From contig NZ_AP019797.1 in assembly GCF_009936275.1 (NCBI RefSeq), forward strand, positions 2,091,890-2,155,889: a stretch of DNA of 64,000 nt, written 5' to 3'. The position numbers and the translations under genes were made by a program. The notes under the pieces are model-generated. The model was given only the letters and a program-made list of their open reading frames with translations. It was not told the origin of the DNA and did no database searches. Below, piece by piece: positions 8,363-17,905 of this stretch (position 1 is its first letter; each line of letters starts with the position of its first letter). This DNA comes from Rhodothermus marinus. GTDB lineage: Bacteria; Bacteroidota; Rhodothermia; Rhodothermales; Rhodothermaceae.

Positions 8363-8992
8363 TTATCCTCCGGTTCCGAAGATGCGGTCGCCGGCGTCGC
8401 CCAGTCCGGGCCGGATGAAGGCATTCTCATCGAGCCCCCGGTCCACGGCGGCCGTAACGATGCGCACGTCCGGGTGCACTTCCTGCAGCGCACGAATGCC
8501 TTCCGGCGCGGCGATCAGGCAGACGAACGTGAAGCGTCGGGCGCCGTGCGCCTTCAGATGATGGATGGCCTGCACGGCGCTGCCGCCCGTGGCCAGCATG
8601 GGATCGACCACGAACACACGGGCGGATTCGATCCCGCCGGGAATGTTGCTGTAGTAATCGACGGGCTGCTTGGTGCGTTCGTCGCGCTGCATGCCCAGAT
8701 GTCCGATGCGGGCCTCCGGCACAAAACGCACGAAGCCGTCCACCATGCCCAGGCCGGCCCGTAGGATGGGCACCACCACGATTTCCTCGGCCAACCGGTA
8801 GCCGGTGGTGGGCTCCAGGGGCGTTTCGATGGGAATCGGTTCGACGGCCAGATCGTGCAACGCCTCGTAGGCCAGAATGGCCGCCGCCTCGGCCACGATC
8901 TGCCGGAACTGCCCGTGCGTGGTCTCCCGCCGCCGGAGCAGCGTCAGGTCGCGCTTGAGCAGCGGATGATCGACGACGGTGAGCGTGCTCAT
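8363..8992 (-). CDS. upp: Uracil phosphoribosyltransferase
   Basis: The 209-residue protein shows the PRPP-binding loop VVDPMLATGGSAVQAI and the Upp segments VVPILRAGLGMVDG and IGHLGMQRDE. It ends in GLGDAGDRIFGT, the uracil-binding C-terminus. It makes UMP from uracil and PRPP in pyrimidine salvage. The length equals that of E. coli Upp. The ATG at 8992 overlaps the stop of the upstream symporter gene, so uracil salvage is co-expressed with two Na+-coupled transporters, a grouping without an obvious pathway link. Confidence 0.96.
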   Translation of the reverse strand: MSTLTVVDHPLLKRDLTLLRRRETTHGQFRQIVAEAAAILAYEALHDLAVEPIPIETPLEPTTGYRLAEEIVVVPILRAGLGMVDGFVRFVPEARIGHLGMQRDERTKQPVDYYSNIPGGIESARVFVVDPMLATGGSAVQAIHHLKAHGARRFTFVCLIAAPEGIRALQEVHPDVRIVTAAVDRGLDENAFIRPGLGDAGDRIFGTGG

Positions 8993-10716
8993 GGCTTCTG
9001 TTGCTGCGCTTCCAGCTTCTTCCGACGGCGTTCCTCCACCCAGCGCCGGTGCGCCTCGTAATCTTCTCTCCAGGGTTGCCGCTCGAAGTAGCTGTCGGTG
9101 AGCTTCTTGAGCGTGCCGGAAAGCAGCACGAGCGAGATCACGTTCGGGAGCGTCACCAGCGACAGCGCCACGTCGCCCACGTCCCAGATCGTCGTGACGG
9201 CCACCACGGCCCCCAGAAAGTGCATGATCAGGAAGACCACCTTGTAGGGCAGAATGCCTTTCGTGCCAAAGAGATAGTAGGCGCAGCGGTCGCCGTAGTA
9301 GCTCCAGGAGATGGCCGTCGAGATGGCAAACAGCAGCACGCTCAGCAGCACGATGTAGCGGCCCAGTCCTTCGAGTCCCAGCTTTGAAAGCCCGCGCTCA
9401 AAGCCCAGTGTGGTCAACGGTGCACTGCTGCGCACTGCATCACCGTAAAGCCGCGTGTAGACCTGGCCGTCGTCGCTTCGGGCCTGTGCCTGCAGTGGGT
9501 AGATCGTGCCCGTGAAAGGCTGCGTCTGCGCCTCATCGACGAACAGCCGGGGCACACCCACTTCGAAGTAGGCCAGTTGCGGCTGCCCTTCGACCGGACG
9601 CCCGTCCACGTACCGCACCGAGTCGGGCGTGGCCACCCGCGTATAGCCGAGTTCGTCGTTGCCCGTTACGTAGGTGATGTTCACGTCGTTCAGGGGCAGC
9701 GTGGTGGGCACGCGGTCGTTCCAGACGTCCGTGATCACGATCACCAGCCCGGTCATCGTACAGATGACCAGCGTGTCGATGAACGGCTCCAGCAAGGCCA
9801 CCACGCCTTCGGAGACCGGCTCGTCGGTCTTGGCGGCCGAGTGCGCGATCGGGGCCGAACCCTGACCTGCTTCGTTCGAGAACAGCCCGCGCTGCACGCC
9901 ATAGGTGAGCGTGGTCAGCAGCACACCCATGCCGGTGCCGGCCACCCCGGCCGTCGGGTTGAAAGCCTCGCGGAAGATCGTCCCGAAGGCGGGCAGCACA
10001 TGCTCCAGGTTGGCGAAGATGATCAAGAGCGCACCGGTCACATACAGCCCGGCCATCAGGGGAGCCAGCACGCCCGTCACGGCCCCGATGCGCCGGATAC
10101 CGCCGATGATGACCAGTCCGACCAGTGTGGCCGTAATCAGACCCGTGATCCAGGTCTCGATCCCAAAAGTATCACGCACCTGTGTGGCGATCGTGTTGGC
10201 CTGCACCGCATTGCCCGTCATGAACGACGTGATCATCAGCATGAAGGCGAAAAAGACGGCCACCGGCTTCCATCCGAGTCCCTTTTCGATGTAGTACATG
10301 GGGCCGCCGGCCACCGAACCGGCCCAGACCTTGCCGTCCGACTCGACGGGCACGCGGTAGTGCAGCGCGAGCGTCACCTCGCTGTACTTGGTGGCCATGC
10401 CCAGGAAAGCCGTCACCCACATCCAGAACAGCGCGCCCGGGCCACCCACGTGGATGGCGATGGCCACGCCCGCGATGTTACCGATCCCCACCGTGGCCGA
10501 AAGCGCCGTGGTCAGCGCCTGAAAGTGCGAGACGTCTCCGGGTTCATCCGGGTTATCATACTTCCCGGAAGCCACGGCAAACCCGTGCGCCAGCTTACGA
10601 ATCTGGATAAAGCGCAACCGCAACGTCAGAAACAGCCCGGCGCCCAGCAGTCCGATCACCAGAATCGGCGCCAGAAAGCTGTTAATCTGTCCGATTACAT
10701 GGCTGAAAAGCTCCAT
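8989..10716 (-). CDS. Alanine/glycine:cation symporter (AGCS family) with a large insertion
   Basis: This is an AGCS transporter with conserved TTALSATVGIGNIAGVAIA and GGPMYYIEKGLGWK segments and FSNEAGQGSAPIAHSAAKT in the middle. It imports alanine or glycine with Na+. I chose the ATG at 10716 (MELFSHVIGQ); an upstream in-frame start would add 15 polar residues. At 575 residues it is about 100 longer than usual. The extra length is a hydrophilic stretch of about 110 residues (from TTLPLNDVNITYV to DAVRSSAPLT) between two membrane segments, probably an extracytoplasmic domain. Confidence 0.9.
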   Translation of the reverse strand: MELFSHVIGQINSFLAPILVIGLLGAGLFLTLRLRFIQIRKLAHGFAVASGKYDNPDEPGDVSHFQALTTALSATVGIGNIAGVAIAIHVGGPGALFWMWVTAFLGMATKYSEVTLALHYRVPVESDGKVWAGSVAGGPMYYIEKGLGWKPVAVFFAFMLMITSFMTGNAVQANTIATQVRDTFGIETWITGLITATLVGLVIIGGIRRIGAVTGVLAPLMAGLYVTGALLIIFANLEHVLPAFGTIFREAFNPTAGVAGTGMGVLLTTLTYGVQRGLFSNEAGQGSAPIAHSAAKTDEPVSEGVVALLEPFIDTLVICTMTGLVIVITDVWNDRVPTTLPLNDVNITYVTGNDELGYTRVATPDSVRYVDGRPVEGQPQLAYFEVGVPRLFVDEAQTQPFTGTIYPLQAQARSDDGQVYTRLYGDAVRSSAPLTTLGFERGLSKLGLEGLGRYIVLLSVLLFAISTAISWSYYGDRCAYYLFGTKGILPYKVVFLIMHFLGAVVAVTTIWDVGDVALSLVTLPNVISLVLLSGTLKKLTDSYFERQPWREDYEAHRRWVEERRRKKLEAQQQKP

Positions 10717-10824
10717 GGGGCTTCTTTTCTGGTTTCCGGATCGCACCTCCCGGCCGGTCACGTTGCCCGGCCAAACAACAAAACTCGGCCTAATATAGCA
10801 ACCCGCCCGAAAAGAATCGTCCCC

Positions 10825-11508
10825 TCAGAGCGTGCGCGGATCGACTTCGACGAGCTGTCCGTTCAGAATGGCCAGCGTGCGCGCCGGGTATTTTTTCACC
10901 AGCCGGTAGTCGTGCGTAGCCATGAGCAGCGTCATGCCCTGCCGGTGCAGGTTCAGGAGCAGCTCCATGATCTCGTCGGCCACGCGCGGGTCCAGGTTGC
11001 CCGTGGGCTCGTCGGCCAGCAGGATCCAGGGATCGTTGACGATGGCCCGGGCGATCACCACGCGCTGCTGCTCGCCGCCGGAAAGCTCATGCGGATAGCG
11101 CCGCCGCTTGTGGCTCAGGCCCACCAGCGTCAGCGCCTGCAGCACGCGGGTTTTCACCTCGGCCCCTCGCTTCCCCGTCACGTACAGGGCAAAGGCCACG
11201 TTCTCGTACACGTTGCGATCGGGCAGCAGCTGAAAATCCTGAAACACCACGCCCAGCGTGCGGCGCAGATAGGGGATCTCGGCCGGCTTGATCCGATCGG
11301 AGCGATAGTCCCCCACCTGGCAGTAGCCCGACTCCGGCAGCAGATCCATGTAGATGAGCCGCATGAGCGTGGTCTTACCGCTCCCGGTCGGGCCGATCAG
11401 ATAGACGTGCTCCCCCCGTTGAATTTCAAACGAAAGATGCTCGAACACCGGACGCCGCTGGCCGTCCGGCAACGGATACGAAATGCTGACGTTTCGAAAG
11501 ACGATCAC
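10825..11508 (-). CDS. ftsE: FtsE-type ABC transporter ATPase
   Basis: The 227-residue ATPase has Walker A GPTGSGKTTL, signature LSGGEQQRVVIARAI, Walker B WILLADEPTG and the H-loop ATHD. Its length and sequence fit FtsE, which with FtsX controls cell-wall hydrolases at the divisome. The GTG start overlaps the stop of the upstream methyltransferase (GTGA). No ftsX follows; downstream is the divergently regulated end of the symporter gene. LolD-like transporters share the same core, so the FtsE assignment is likely but not exclusive. Confidence 0.85.
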   Translation of the reverse strand: MIVFRNVSISYPLPDGQRRPVFEHLSFEIQRGEHVYLIGPTGSGKTTLMRLIYMDLLPESGYCQVGDYRSDRIKPAEIPYLRRTLGVVFQDFQLLPDRNVYENVAFALYVTGKRGAEVKTRVLQALTLVGLSHKRRRYPHELSGGEQQRVVIARAIVNDPWILLADEPTGNLDPRVADEIMELLLNLHRQGMTLLMATHDYRLVKKYPARTLAILNGQLVEVDPRTL

Positions 11509-12287
11509 GGCCGTGCTTCTGCCTGGTCAGGACGACGAACCACCCAGTGAATACGCTCCGAGCGCGCCGTAGCCGGACGGAGCGAAAAATTATCGTATGC
11601 CGCCTCGATATGAAAGCCCTCGGCCTGCAGCAGCGCCTGGATTTCGTCCAGCGTGTAGGCCCGTTCCAGATGACGTTCCCGGTACACCTTCCCGTCCACT
11701 TCCAGCTCGAAGATCGTGGTGTGCAGCCGCCGTTCCGGGTCGTAGTGACTCCGGCGCACGTAGCGGAAGGTGTCGGTTTCGCCTGCGTCGTCGAAGTCGG
11801 CTTCGTGCTCCAGGGAATTCATCGGCGTGCTCTGGTCGAAGATAAACACGCCGCCGGGCCGCAGCGCCTGCCACGTGCACCGAAACAGTGCCCGGATGCC
11901 TTCGGGCTCCAGCAGGTAGTTGAGTCCATCGAAAAGGAGCAGCGCCACGTCCACCGGCTCCGCAACGCGGTAGTCGGTAAAGTCGGCCTGCTCGAACACC
12001 ACGGGGCTGCCTGCACGGGCGGCCTTCTCGCGGGCCACCGCCAGCATGGCCGCCGAGCGGTCGCTGGCCCGGTAACGGTAAGGTCCCATCGGCTGGAGCG
12101 CCAGCGCCAGCGAGCCGGTCCCGCATCCGAGTTCGAGCACCGACTGCGCATCTGGCCGAAACCGCCGGATCAGGCGGTGTACGTAACGGGCCCAGGCTTC
12201 GTAATCGACGTAGTCCATCACCTGGTCGTACCCGCGGGCCAGCAGGCTGTAGGGCACGACCTCCTGCACGCGAATACCCGTACTCAT
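11505..12287 (-). CDS. Class I SAM-dependent methyltransferase
   Basis: The 260-residue protein has the SAM-binding motif I VLELGCGTGSLALAL, followed by YRASDRSAAMLAVAREKA and DVALLLFDGLNYLL, a Rossmann methyltransferase layout. The N-terminus (LLARGYDQVMDYVDYEAWARYV) is typical of the cluster annotated as class I methyltransferases near cell-division or NAD genes. The substrate is unknown. Its ATG overlaps the stop of pdxA and its TGA overlaps the GTG of ftsE, so it sits mid-operon. Confidence 0.85.
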   Translation of the reverse strand: MSTGIRVQEVVPYSLLARGYDQVMDYVDYEAWARYVHRLIRRFRPDAQSVLELGCGTGSLALALQPMGPYRYRASDRSAAMLAVAREKAARAGSPVVFEQADFTDYRVAEPVDVALLLFDGLNYLLEPEGIRALFRCTWQALRPGGVFIFDQSTPMNSLEHEADFDDAGETDTFRYVRRSHYDPERRLHTTIFELEVDGKVYRERHLERAYTLDEIQALLQAEGFHIEAAYDNFSLRPATARSERIHWVVRRPDQAEARP

Positions 12288-13363
12288 GACGCCGCTGCCG
12301 AAGAAGAAGTCGCGGCCTCCGCCTGTCGGCGCTCCTTGCGGCGACGGGCGATGTCGATGGCCAGATAGATCGCGCTCCGCATACTGCCCGGCGACGCCTT
12401 GCCCTGCCCGGCAATGTTGTAGGCCGTGCCGTGGTCGGGCGAGGTGCGCACGATGGGCAGCCCGGCCGTGTAGTTGACGCCGCTCTCGAAGGCCAGCGTC
12501 TTGAACGGGATCAGGCCCTGATCGTGGTACATGGCCACCACGGCGTCATAGAGCCGGTAGGCACCGATCCCGAAGAAGCTGTCGGCCGGAAACGGCCCGA
12601 AGACCAGATAGCCCCGCTGACGGGCCTCTTCGAGCGCGGGAATGATCGTCTCGTTCTCCTCGCGGCCCAGTACGCCCCCGTCGCCGGCATGCGGGTTCAA
12701 CCCGAGCACTGCAATCTTGGGCCGGTCGATCCCGAAATCCTGAATCAGGCTGTCGTGAATGATCTCGATCGTCTCCAGAATGGCCTGGCGGGTCACCCGT
12801 TTCGGCACGTCCCAGATCGGGATGTGGCCGGTTACCAGTCCGATGCGCAGGTCGTCCGACACCATCATCATCGTGTAGCGCCGGGTGCCCGTCAGGCGGG
12901 CGATGAACTCGGTATGCCCGGGATCTTTATAACCGGCCAGCGAGATCGCTTCTTTCGAGATGGGTGCCGTCACCATGGCGTCGGCCCTGCCGTCCAGACA
13001 GAGCTGCACGGCCCGGCGCACCGATTCCATCGCCAGCTTCCCGCCTTCTGCCGTGATTTTGCCGAATTCCACCTCAGGCGCCTTCCCCCCGGTCACGTCC
13101 ACCACGACCAGCCGCTCCGACGGAATCCGCTCGGGCACATCCTCGACCACCTGCAACTCGGGAAGCGGCAGCTCCAGCACTTCGGCGTGTTTGCGGAGCA
13201 CTTCGGCCGATCCGACGATGATCGGATCGAAGAATTTCATCAGGCGCGAATCGGACAGGCACTTCAGCACGATCTCGGGGCCAACGCCGTTCGGATCGCC
13301 CAGCGTGATGGCGATCCGCGGGCGCGGCCGCACCGGCTTTCTGCTTTCCTGATCTATCGACAT
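12284..13363 (-). CDS. pdxA: 4-hydroxythreonine-4-phosphate dehydrogenase
   Basis: The 359-residue protein contains ITLGDPNGVGPEI near the start, then GHTEFIARLTG, the metal/substrate segment LNPHAGDGGVLG, and FGPFPADSFF followed by AMYHDQGLIPFK. These are PdxA signatures. PdxA oxidises 4-hydroxythreonine phosphate in the DXP-dependent pyridoxal phosphate route. Full length. It leads the pdxA-methyltransferase-ftsE operon and is divergent from the sirtuin gene with 76 bases between them. Confidence 0.95.
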   Translation of the reverse strand: MSIDQESRKPVRPRPRIAITLGDPNGVGPEIVLKCLSDSRLMKFFDPIIVGSAEVLRKHAEVLELPLPELQVVEDVPERIPSERLVVVDVTGGKAPEVEFGKITAEGGKLAMESVRRAVQLCLDGRADAMVTAPISKEAISLAGYKDPGHTEFIARLTGTRRYTMMMVSDDLRIGLVTGHIPIWDVPKRVTRQAILETIEIIHDSLIQDFGIDRPKIAVLGLNPHAGDGGVLGREENETIIPALEEARQRGYLVFGPFPADSFFGIGAYRLYDAVVAMYHDQGLIPFKTLAFESGVNYTAGLPIVRTSPDHGTAYNIAGQGKASPGSMRSAIYLAIDIARRRKERRQAEAATSSSAAAS

Positions 13364-13439
13364 GGGCCTTTCCTCCGGTCCACGTGCTTATATTGCTCCG
13401 AGACGGAACGGCCGGACGCTCGCCGGAGATCCCTTTGCC

Positions 13440-14315
13440 ATGTACACGAACGCCCTGGACCAGCTCGTGGCCCTGTTGCGCAACCGGCGAATTGCCGTAC
13501 TCACCGGGGCCGGTTGCAGTACGGAGTCGGGCATTCCCGACTACCGGGGCGAGGGCACGCGTCGCCGCGCCCGCAATCCGATCCAGTACCGGGCGTTCGT
13601 GACCGACGCGGCCGTCCGCGCCCGCTACTGGGCCCGGAGCACGCTGGGCTGGCCGCGCTTTGCGAAGGCCCGCCCCAACCCCGGCCACTATGCGCTGGCC
13701 CGGCTCGAGCAGGCCGGATTGCTGGTGGGACTCATCACACAGAACGTGGACCGATTGCACCACCGGGCTGGCAGCCGTCGCGTGCTCGAACTGCACGGCA
13801 GCCTGGCCACCGTGCGTTGTCTGACGTGCGGATATGCCATCGACCGGGACGCCTTCCAGCAGTGGTTGCTGGAACTGAACCCCGGCTGGACCGCCCACGC
13901 CGCCGAACTTGCCCCCGACGGCGACGCCGATTTGCCCGACGAACTCACCACCCGCTTCCGGGTGCCCGACTGTCCCCGCTGCGGCGGCATCCTGAAGCCC
14001 GACGTGGTGTTCTTCGGCGAGAACGTGCCGCGCGAGCGGGTCGAAGCCGCCCGCCGGATCGTGGCAGTGGCCGACGTGCTGCTGGTGGCCGGCTCGTCGC
14101 TGGCCGTCTACTCGGGCTACCGGTTCGTGCTCGAAGCCGCCCGTCAGGATAAGCCCATCGTCCTCGTCAATCTGGGCCCCACGCGGGGCGACGCCCTCGC
14201 CACGCTCCGTCTCGAAGGCCGCACGGGCGAGGTACTGCCCCGCCTGGCCTCGGCGCTTACCGGCCGGGCCTTTCCCGAAGTCGACCTCACGGAAGACTTA
14301 CGACGCGCCGGGTAG
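13440..14315 (+). CDS. Sir2-family NAD-dependent protein deacylase (class II-like)
   Basis: The 291-residue protein carries the NAD-binding motif GAGCSTESGIPDYRG, TQNVDRLHHRAGS, the catalytic HGS and two zinc pairs (CLTC and CPRC). The GCSTESGIPDYR variant and NVDRLHHRAG are characteristic of class II (SIRT4-like) sirtuins. It removes acyl groups from lysine with NAD consumption. I start at the ATG at 13440 (MYTNALDQ) because upstream in-frame sequence is arginine- and proline-rich and non-conserved. Its 3' end overlaps the convergent secreted-protein gene by 29 bases. Confidence 0.9.
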   Translation: MYTNALDQLVALLRNRRIAVLTGAGCSTESGIPDYRGEGTRRRARNPIQYRAFVTDAAVRARYWARSTLGWPRFAKARPNPGHYALARLEQAGLLVGLITQNVDRLHHRAGSRRVLELHGSLATVRCLTCGYAIDRDAFQQWLLELNPGWTAHAAELAPDGDADLPDELTTRFRVPDCPRCGGILKPDVVFFGENVPRERVEAARRIVAVADVLLVAGSSLAVYSGYRFVLEAARQDKPIVLVNLGPTRGDALATLRLEGRTGEVLPRLASALTGRAFPEVDLTEDLRRAG

Positions 14316-15399
14316 CCTGCAACCGACCGGCCGACAGACGCACCACGTACACGCCACGGGCCAGTCCGCCGGTATCCAGCACCACCACCTGCTCTCCCGC
14401 GCCCCGCACGCCGTAATCCGCACGACGCACCTCGCGGCCGAGTACGTCGAAAAGCTGCACGCGCACCGCGGCCGGTTCGGACAAAAAGAACCGCACCTGC
14501 ACCCGATTGCGCGCCGGATTCGGAAAGAACTGGATCGTGATTTCCGATACGTCCTTCGAAGGCACTACCGCCGTGGCACTTTCCCGAACGGCCTGCGCGA
14601 TCTCGGCCATCACATCCTGCACTTCCGGCTGCCCGAAGTAGGCCGCATCCCATCTCCAGAGCAGCAGCGCTGCCTTGTACGGCTCGCGGGCCAGCGTCAA
14701 TCCGTATTGCCGCAGTTCCTCCACCGTCATGGCCCCCTGGCTGCCACCGGTCAGTACGTTCATGCTGAGCAATAGCTGCAACCCGGCCTGCCGGGCAGTC
14801 TGCACCTCGCTGCTGAGCCAGGCCGAAATGTCGCCACGTTTGACCGCATACTGGGCAAAAGCGAAATCCAGAAAGGCAAAAGGGGCTCCCTGCGCCAGAT
14901 ACGAAGGGGGCGACCCGACGGCCGTCGCCATCGACGGAAACAGCCGCTCGCTGGCGGCCGCCGCCGAGTCGACCATGGACGGCGGTACCGTTTCGCCATT
15001 CCAGTTGTTGGGATCGTGCGGCTCATCGAACAGCATGTGGGCAAGAATCACCCCGTCCGCGACGTACGGCGCAAAGTCGAACCCCGCAAATCGCTCCAGC
15101 CGCTGTCGGAAACGCTCCAGGCTGAAGGCCCCGTCTTCGTCCTGAAAGTTCGCGCGGCTTCCGGCCAGGTTGACCACCAGACGCATGTCATGTGCCCGGG
15201 CGGCCTCCAGCACCTGCCAGGCATGAACGGTATCCCGGAGTTGCACCAGCGCGCCGCTGAACGGCGCACCGAACTGACTTTCAGGCAGATGAAACGGACC
15301 GAAAGGCACCACATTTTCCGGATCCGAACCGGACGACTGCGCCTGCGCAATCCATCCCGAAAGACAAAACAGACAGAAACTTAGCGCAAACAATTTCAT
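14287..15399 (-). CDS. Secreted protein with type IX-like C-terminal sorting domain
   Basis: The 370-residue product has a signal peptide (MKLFALSFCLFCLSGWIAQAQ) and a central region that resembles a small TIM-barrel glycosidase (LEAARAHDMRLVVNLAGSR, ILAHMLFDEPHDPNNW). The last 80 residues match the Bacteroidota sorting domain: FFPNPARNRVQVRF, VQLFDVLGREVRR, GLARGVYVVRL. The ATG at 15399 is preferred over an in-frame TTG at 15408. The substrate is unknown; the D-E-P-H-D motif could be catalytic, but this is inference. Confidence 0.78.
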   Translation of the reverse strand: MKLFALSFCLFCLSGWIAQAQSSGSDPENVVPFGPFHLPESQFGAPFSGALVQLRDTVHAWQVLEAARAHDMRLVVNLAGSRANFQDEDGAFSLERFRQRLERFAGFDFAPYVADGVILAHMLFDEPHDPNNWNGETVPPSMVDSAAAASERLFPSMATAVGSPPSYLAQGAPFAFLDFAFAQYAVKRGDISAWLSSEVQTARQAGLQLLLSMNVLTGGSQGAMTVEELRQYGLTLAREPYKAALLLWRWDAAYFGQPEVQDVMAEIAQAVRESATAVVPSKDVSEITIQFFPNPARNRVQVRFFLSEPAAVRVQLFDVLGREVRRADYGVRGAGEQVVVLDTGGLARGVYVVRLSAGRLQATRRVVSLP

Positions 15400-15484
15400 G
15401 ATGTTCAATCGACTGTTTTACAGATAAGCCTTTCAGAAAGGCGCTGCAATTCCAACGGAATACACCCCCATTGGTTCACTCACT

Positions 15485-15513
15485 TTGAATTGAAAAAACA
15501 TCCTTCCTCTTTA
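15485..15513 (+). promoter_or_regulatory. Candidate promoter of the chemotaxis receptor gene
   Basis: TTGAAT at 15485-15490 and TCTTTA at 15508-15513 are separated by exactly 17 bases. Transcription would begin near 15520, which excludes an ATG at 15516 and supports the start at 15582. Confidence 0.4.
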
Positions 15514-15581
15514 GTATGCCCCCAAAATGCCGATTAGAAGAAAGACACGATCCCGGTAAACCCAAATGCTCGCAACGCCCC

Positions 15582-17845
15582 ATGCGTAACCTGATTACCT
15601 GGTTCCAGCAGAAGTCGATCCGCAAACAAATCGTATGGTTTGCGCTGCTGATCACCGTCCCGCCCATGTTGCTCTTCACCGGCGTTGTGTTGTGGAACGT
15701 GCATCGTAGCACGAAAAAACAAGTCGAGCAAACCTTTAAACTGCTGGCCGAAACAAAAGACCATGCCATCGAGCAGTTCTATCAGCACGCGCTACAAGAC
15801 GCACAGGCCATCGCGACCCATCCGGACGTGATCGCCTGGTTCGAATCAGGCGGCCCCTCGCGGCGGACCGGTGTTGTCTACCAGGTGGTACGTCAGCTTC
15901 AGGAGGCCAAATGGGGTCGGTATCACCACGTTTTTCTGATTGACCATGAAGGAACGGTCATCCTGAGCCCACCCCATGGTCAGGCCACAACGGCGCACGA
16001 AGGGCACTCCATCCGCACTTCTCCCTACTTCAGCCAGGCGCTGCAACAGCCTACACTCACCGACTTTTTCGGCTTTGAAGAAAAAGATCACTATCACCAG
16101 TTAGTGCTCTACCCGATTCGTTCAGCGAGTGGTCAGCCACTCGGCCTTGTCGGCATCGAGATCGTCATCCAGCATCTCATCGACTGGATGAATCAGGAGG
16201 CCGACCATCTACCGGCCGGCACACGCTTTTTCCTGACCACACTCGAGGGACGCGAAATTGTCCATACCAAACAAGAAACCATACCGTCTTATCCGTACAT
16301 TGCAGAAAAGCTGGCGTCAAACGGTGAGTTTTTTGGAAGTGTCGGTACCGAAGATGGCGGCCGGGTTATCGCCCACTACCAGAAAGCTGCCAGTGGTCCC
16401 TTCGTACTTGCTTTCGAAATCCCGGTCAATACGGCCTATGCCGCCCTTTATAAGCTACTTCTGAGGCTGGCCTTACTGAATTTGCTGGGCCTGGCCTTCG
16501 TATTGATCTTTGTGTGGCGTGGTAGCCAGTTGATAAGTCGGCGTATTGAAAACATCGCACATGTTGCCCGCAAACTCCGCGCAGGCGACTGGACGGCGCG
16601 CACGCAGGAGCAGGAAAGCGAAAACGAAATCAGCCAGGTAGGCATCGCTCTTGATACGCTGGCCGACGCCGTGGAACAGACCATCTCGCTGCTCGAATCT
16701 GAAAAGGCCCAGCAGGCACAGCGGATTCAGGAAGCCGTGGCTCATATCGAAGCACAAAAGCAGGCGCTTGAAACCCACATCGCCTACATGCTGGATCAGA
16801 TGCAGCATTTTGCCGAAGGCGATCTGACGGTGCGCCTGGTCACCAATGCAGCAGAGGCAGCAACTGCCAATGAAGCACAGGCATTGTTCCGGCAACTGTT
16901 TTTGAAGGATTCAATACGGCCGCGCATCACCTGGAGGCCATGCTGGCCGGTGTACGCGAAATCATGAGCGAACTGCTCGAAAACACCTACGACATCCTGC
17001 AGGCTACCGAGACGCTGGTGGTTCAGACCAGCCAGCAATCTCAGCAATCCGGCGAAGTAGCCGCGGCTGTCGAAGAAATGGCTCGAACGGCGGAAGCCAA
17101 TGCCCAGAGCGCCGGTCAGGCCGCCCGTGTGGCTCAGCACAGTCAGGTTACCGCGCAGGAAAGCGAAACCGCCATCGAACAGACGATCGAAAGCATTCAC
17201 CGCCTGGCCCAGACGCTACGCCAGTCGGTCGAAAGCGTCCGGCAACTGGGCCAGTCAGGCGAGCAAATCGGCCAGATTGTAGCCGTCATCGAGGAAATCG
17301 CCAACCAGACCAACCTGCTGGCCCTGAATGCCGCCATCGAGGCGGCCCGCGCTGGCGAGTCGGGACGAGGCTTTGCCGTGGTGGCCGATGAAGTACGCCG
17401 CCTGGCCGAACGCACGGCCGAGGCTACGCGTGAAATCACGGACATGATCTCGCGGGTACAACAGGAAACCGAAACGGCCGTGCAGACTATGGAACGCGGC
17501 TATGCCGAACTGGAAACCAGCCTCAATCAGGCAGAGGCCATGCGCCAGAAATTCGGCGAGCTGCTGGCCAACGCTCGGGAAACAATGAATCTGGTTACTC
17601 AGATCGCCGCAGCCAGCCAGCAACAGGCCAGCACCAGCGATGAAATGGCGCGTAGCGTGGTCCTGATCACGGAAGCCATCGGCGAAATCTCGCGCAGCAC
17701 GCACAACATCCGGGCACGCTTTGAAAGTCTGAGCCGGCGTCTGGAAGATCTGTCGAAGATCCTCGCCCACTTCCGCTATCATCAATCCGAAGAAGTCCTT
17801 GAAACCGGCGGCGATGGCTCCTCCCATGCCGTAACCCGCCTGTAG
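15582..17845 (+). pseudogene. Methyl-accepting chemotaxis protein, interrupted by one frameshift
   Basis: Two adjacent reading frames together make one receptor. The first (15582-16967) encodes a transmembrane segment near IVWFALLITVPPMLLFTG, an extracellular Cache-type sensor, a second membrane segment (LLNLLGLAFVLIFVW) and HAMP/linker helices. The second (in frame from about 16904 to 17845) encodes the signalling hairpin with the invariant tip [22 protein letters not shown]. The break lies at a run of five T (16899-16903). Reading one base back gives [19 protein letters not shown], which joins the domains correctly. The cause could be a real mutation, a sequencing error in the homopolymer, or slippage. 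If the frame is restored the receptor is about 750 residues long. Confidence 0.85.
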
Positions 17846-17873
17846 CTGCCCTCGAAACATCGCTGCAAGGACC

Positions 17874-17904
17874 AGAGAGCCGCTTCTCAGCGGCTCTCTT
17901 TTTT
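17874..17904 (+). terminator. Intrinsic terminator of the chemotaxis receptor
   Basis: A perfect 10-base stem, AGAGAGCCGC/GCGGCTCTCT, with a 6-base loop is followed by a T-rich tail (17899-17904). It lies between the receptor and the convergent DUF99 gene. Confidence 0.9.
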
Positions 17905-17905
17905 C

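Noticed and set aside
16896-16906. Programmed -1 frameshifting at the T-run of the chemotaxis receptor
   Set aside because: The heptamer is not a good slippery site (the P-site codon would not re-pair at its first base) and there is no obvious stimulatory stem; mutation or sequencing error is simpler.
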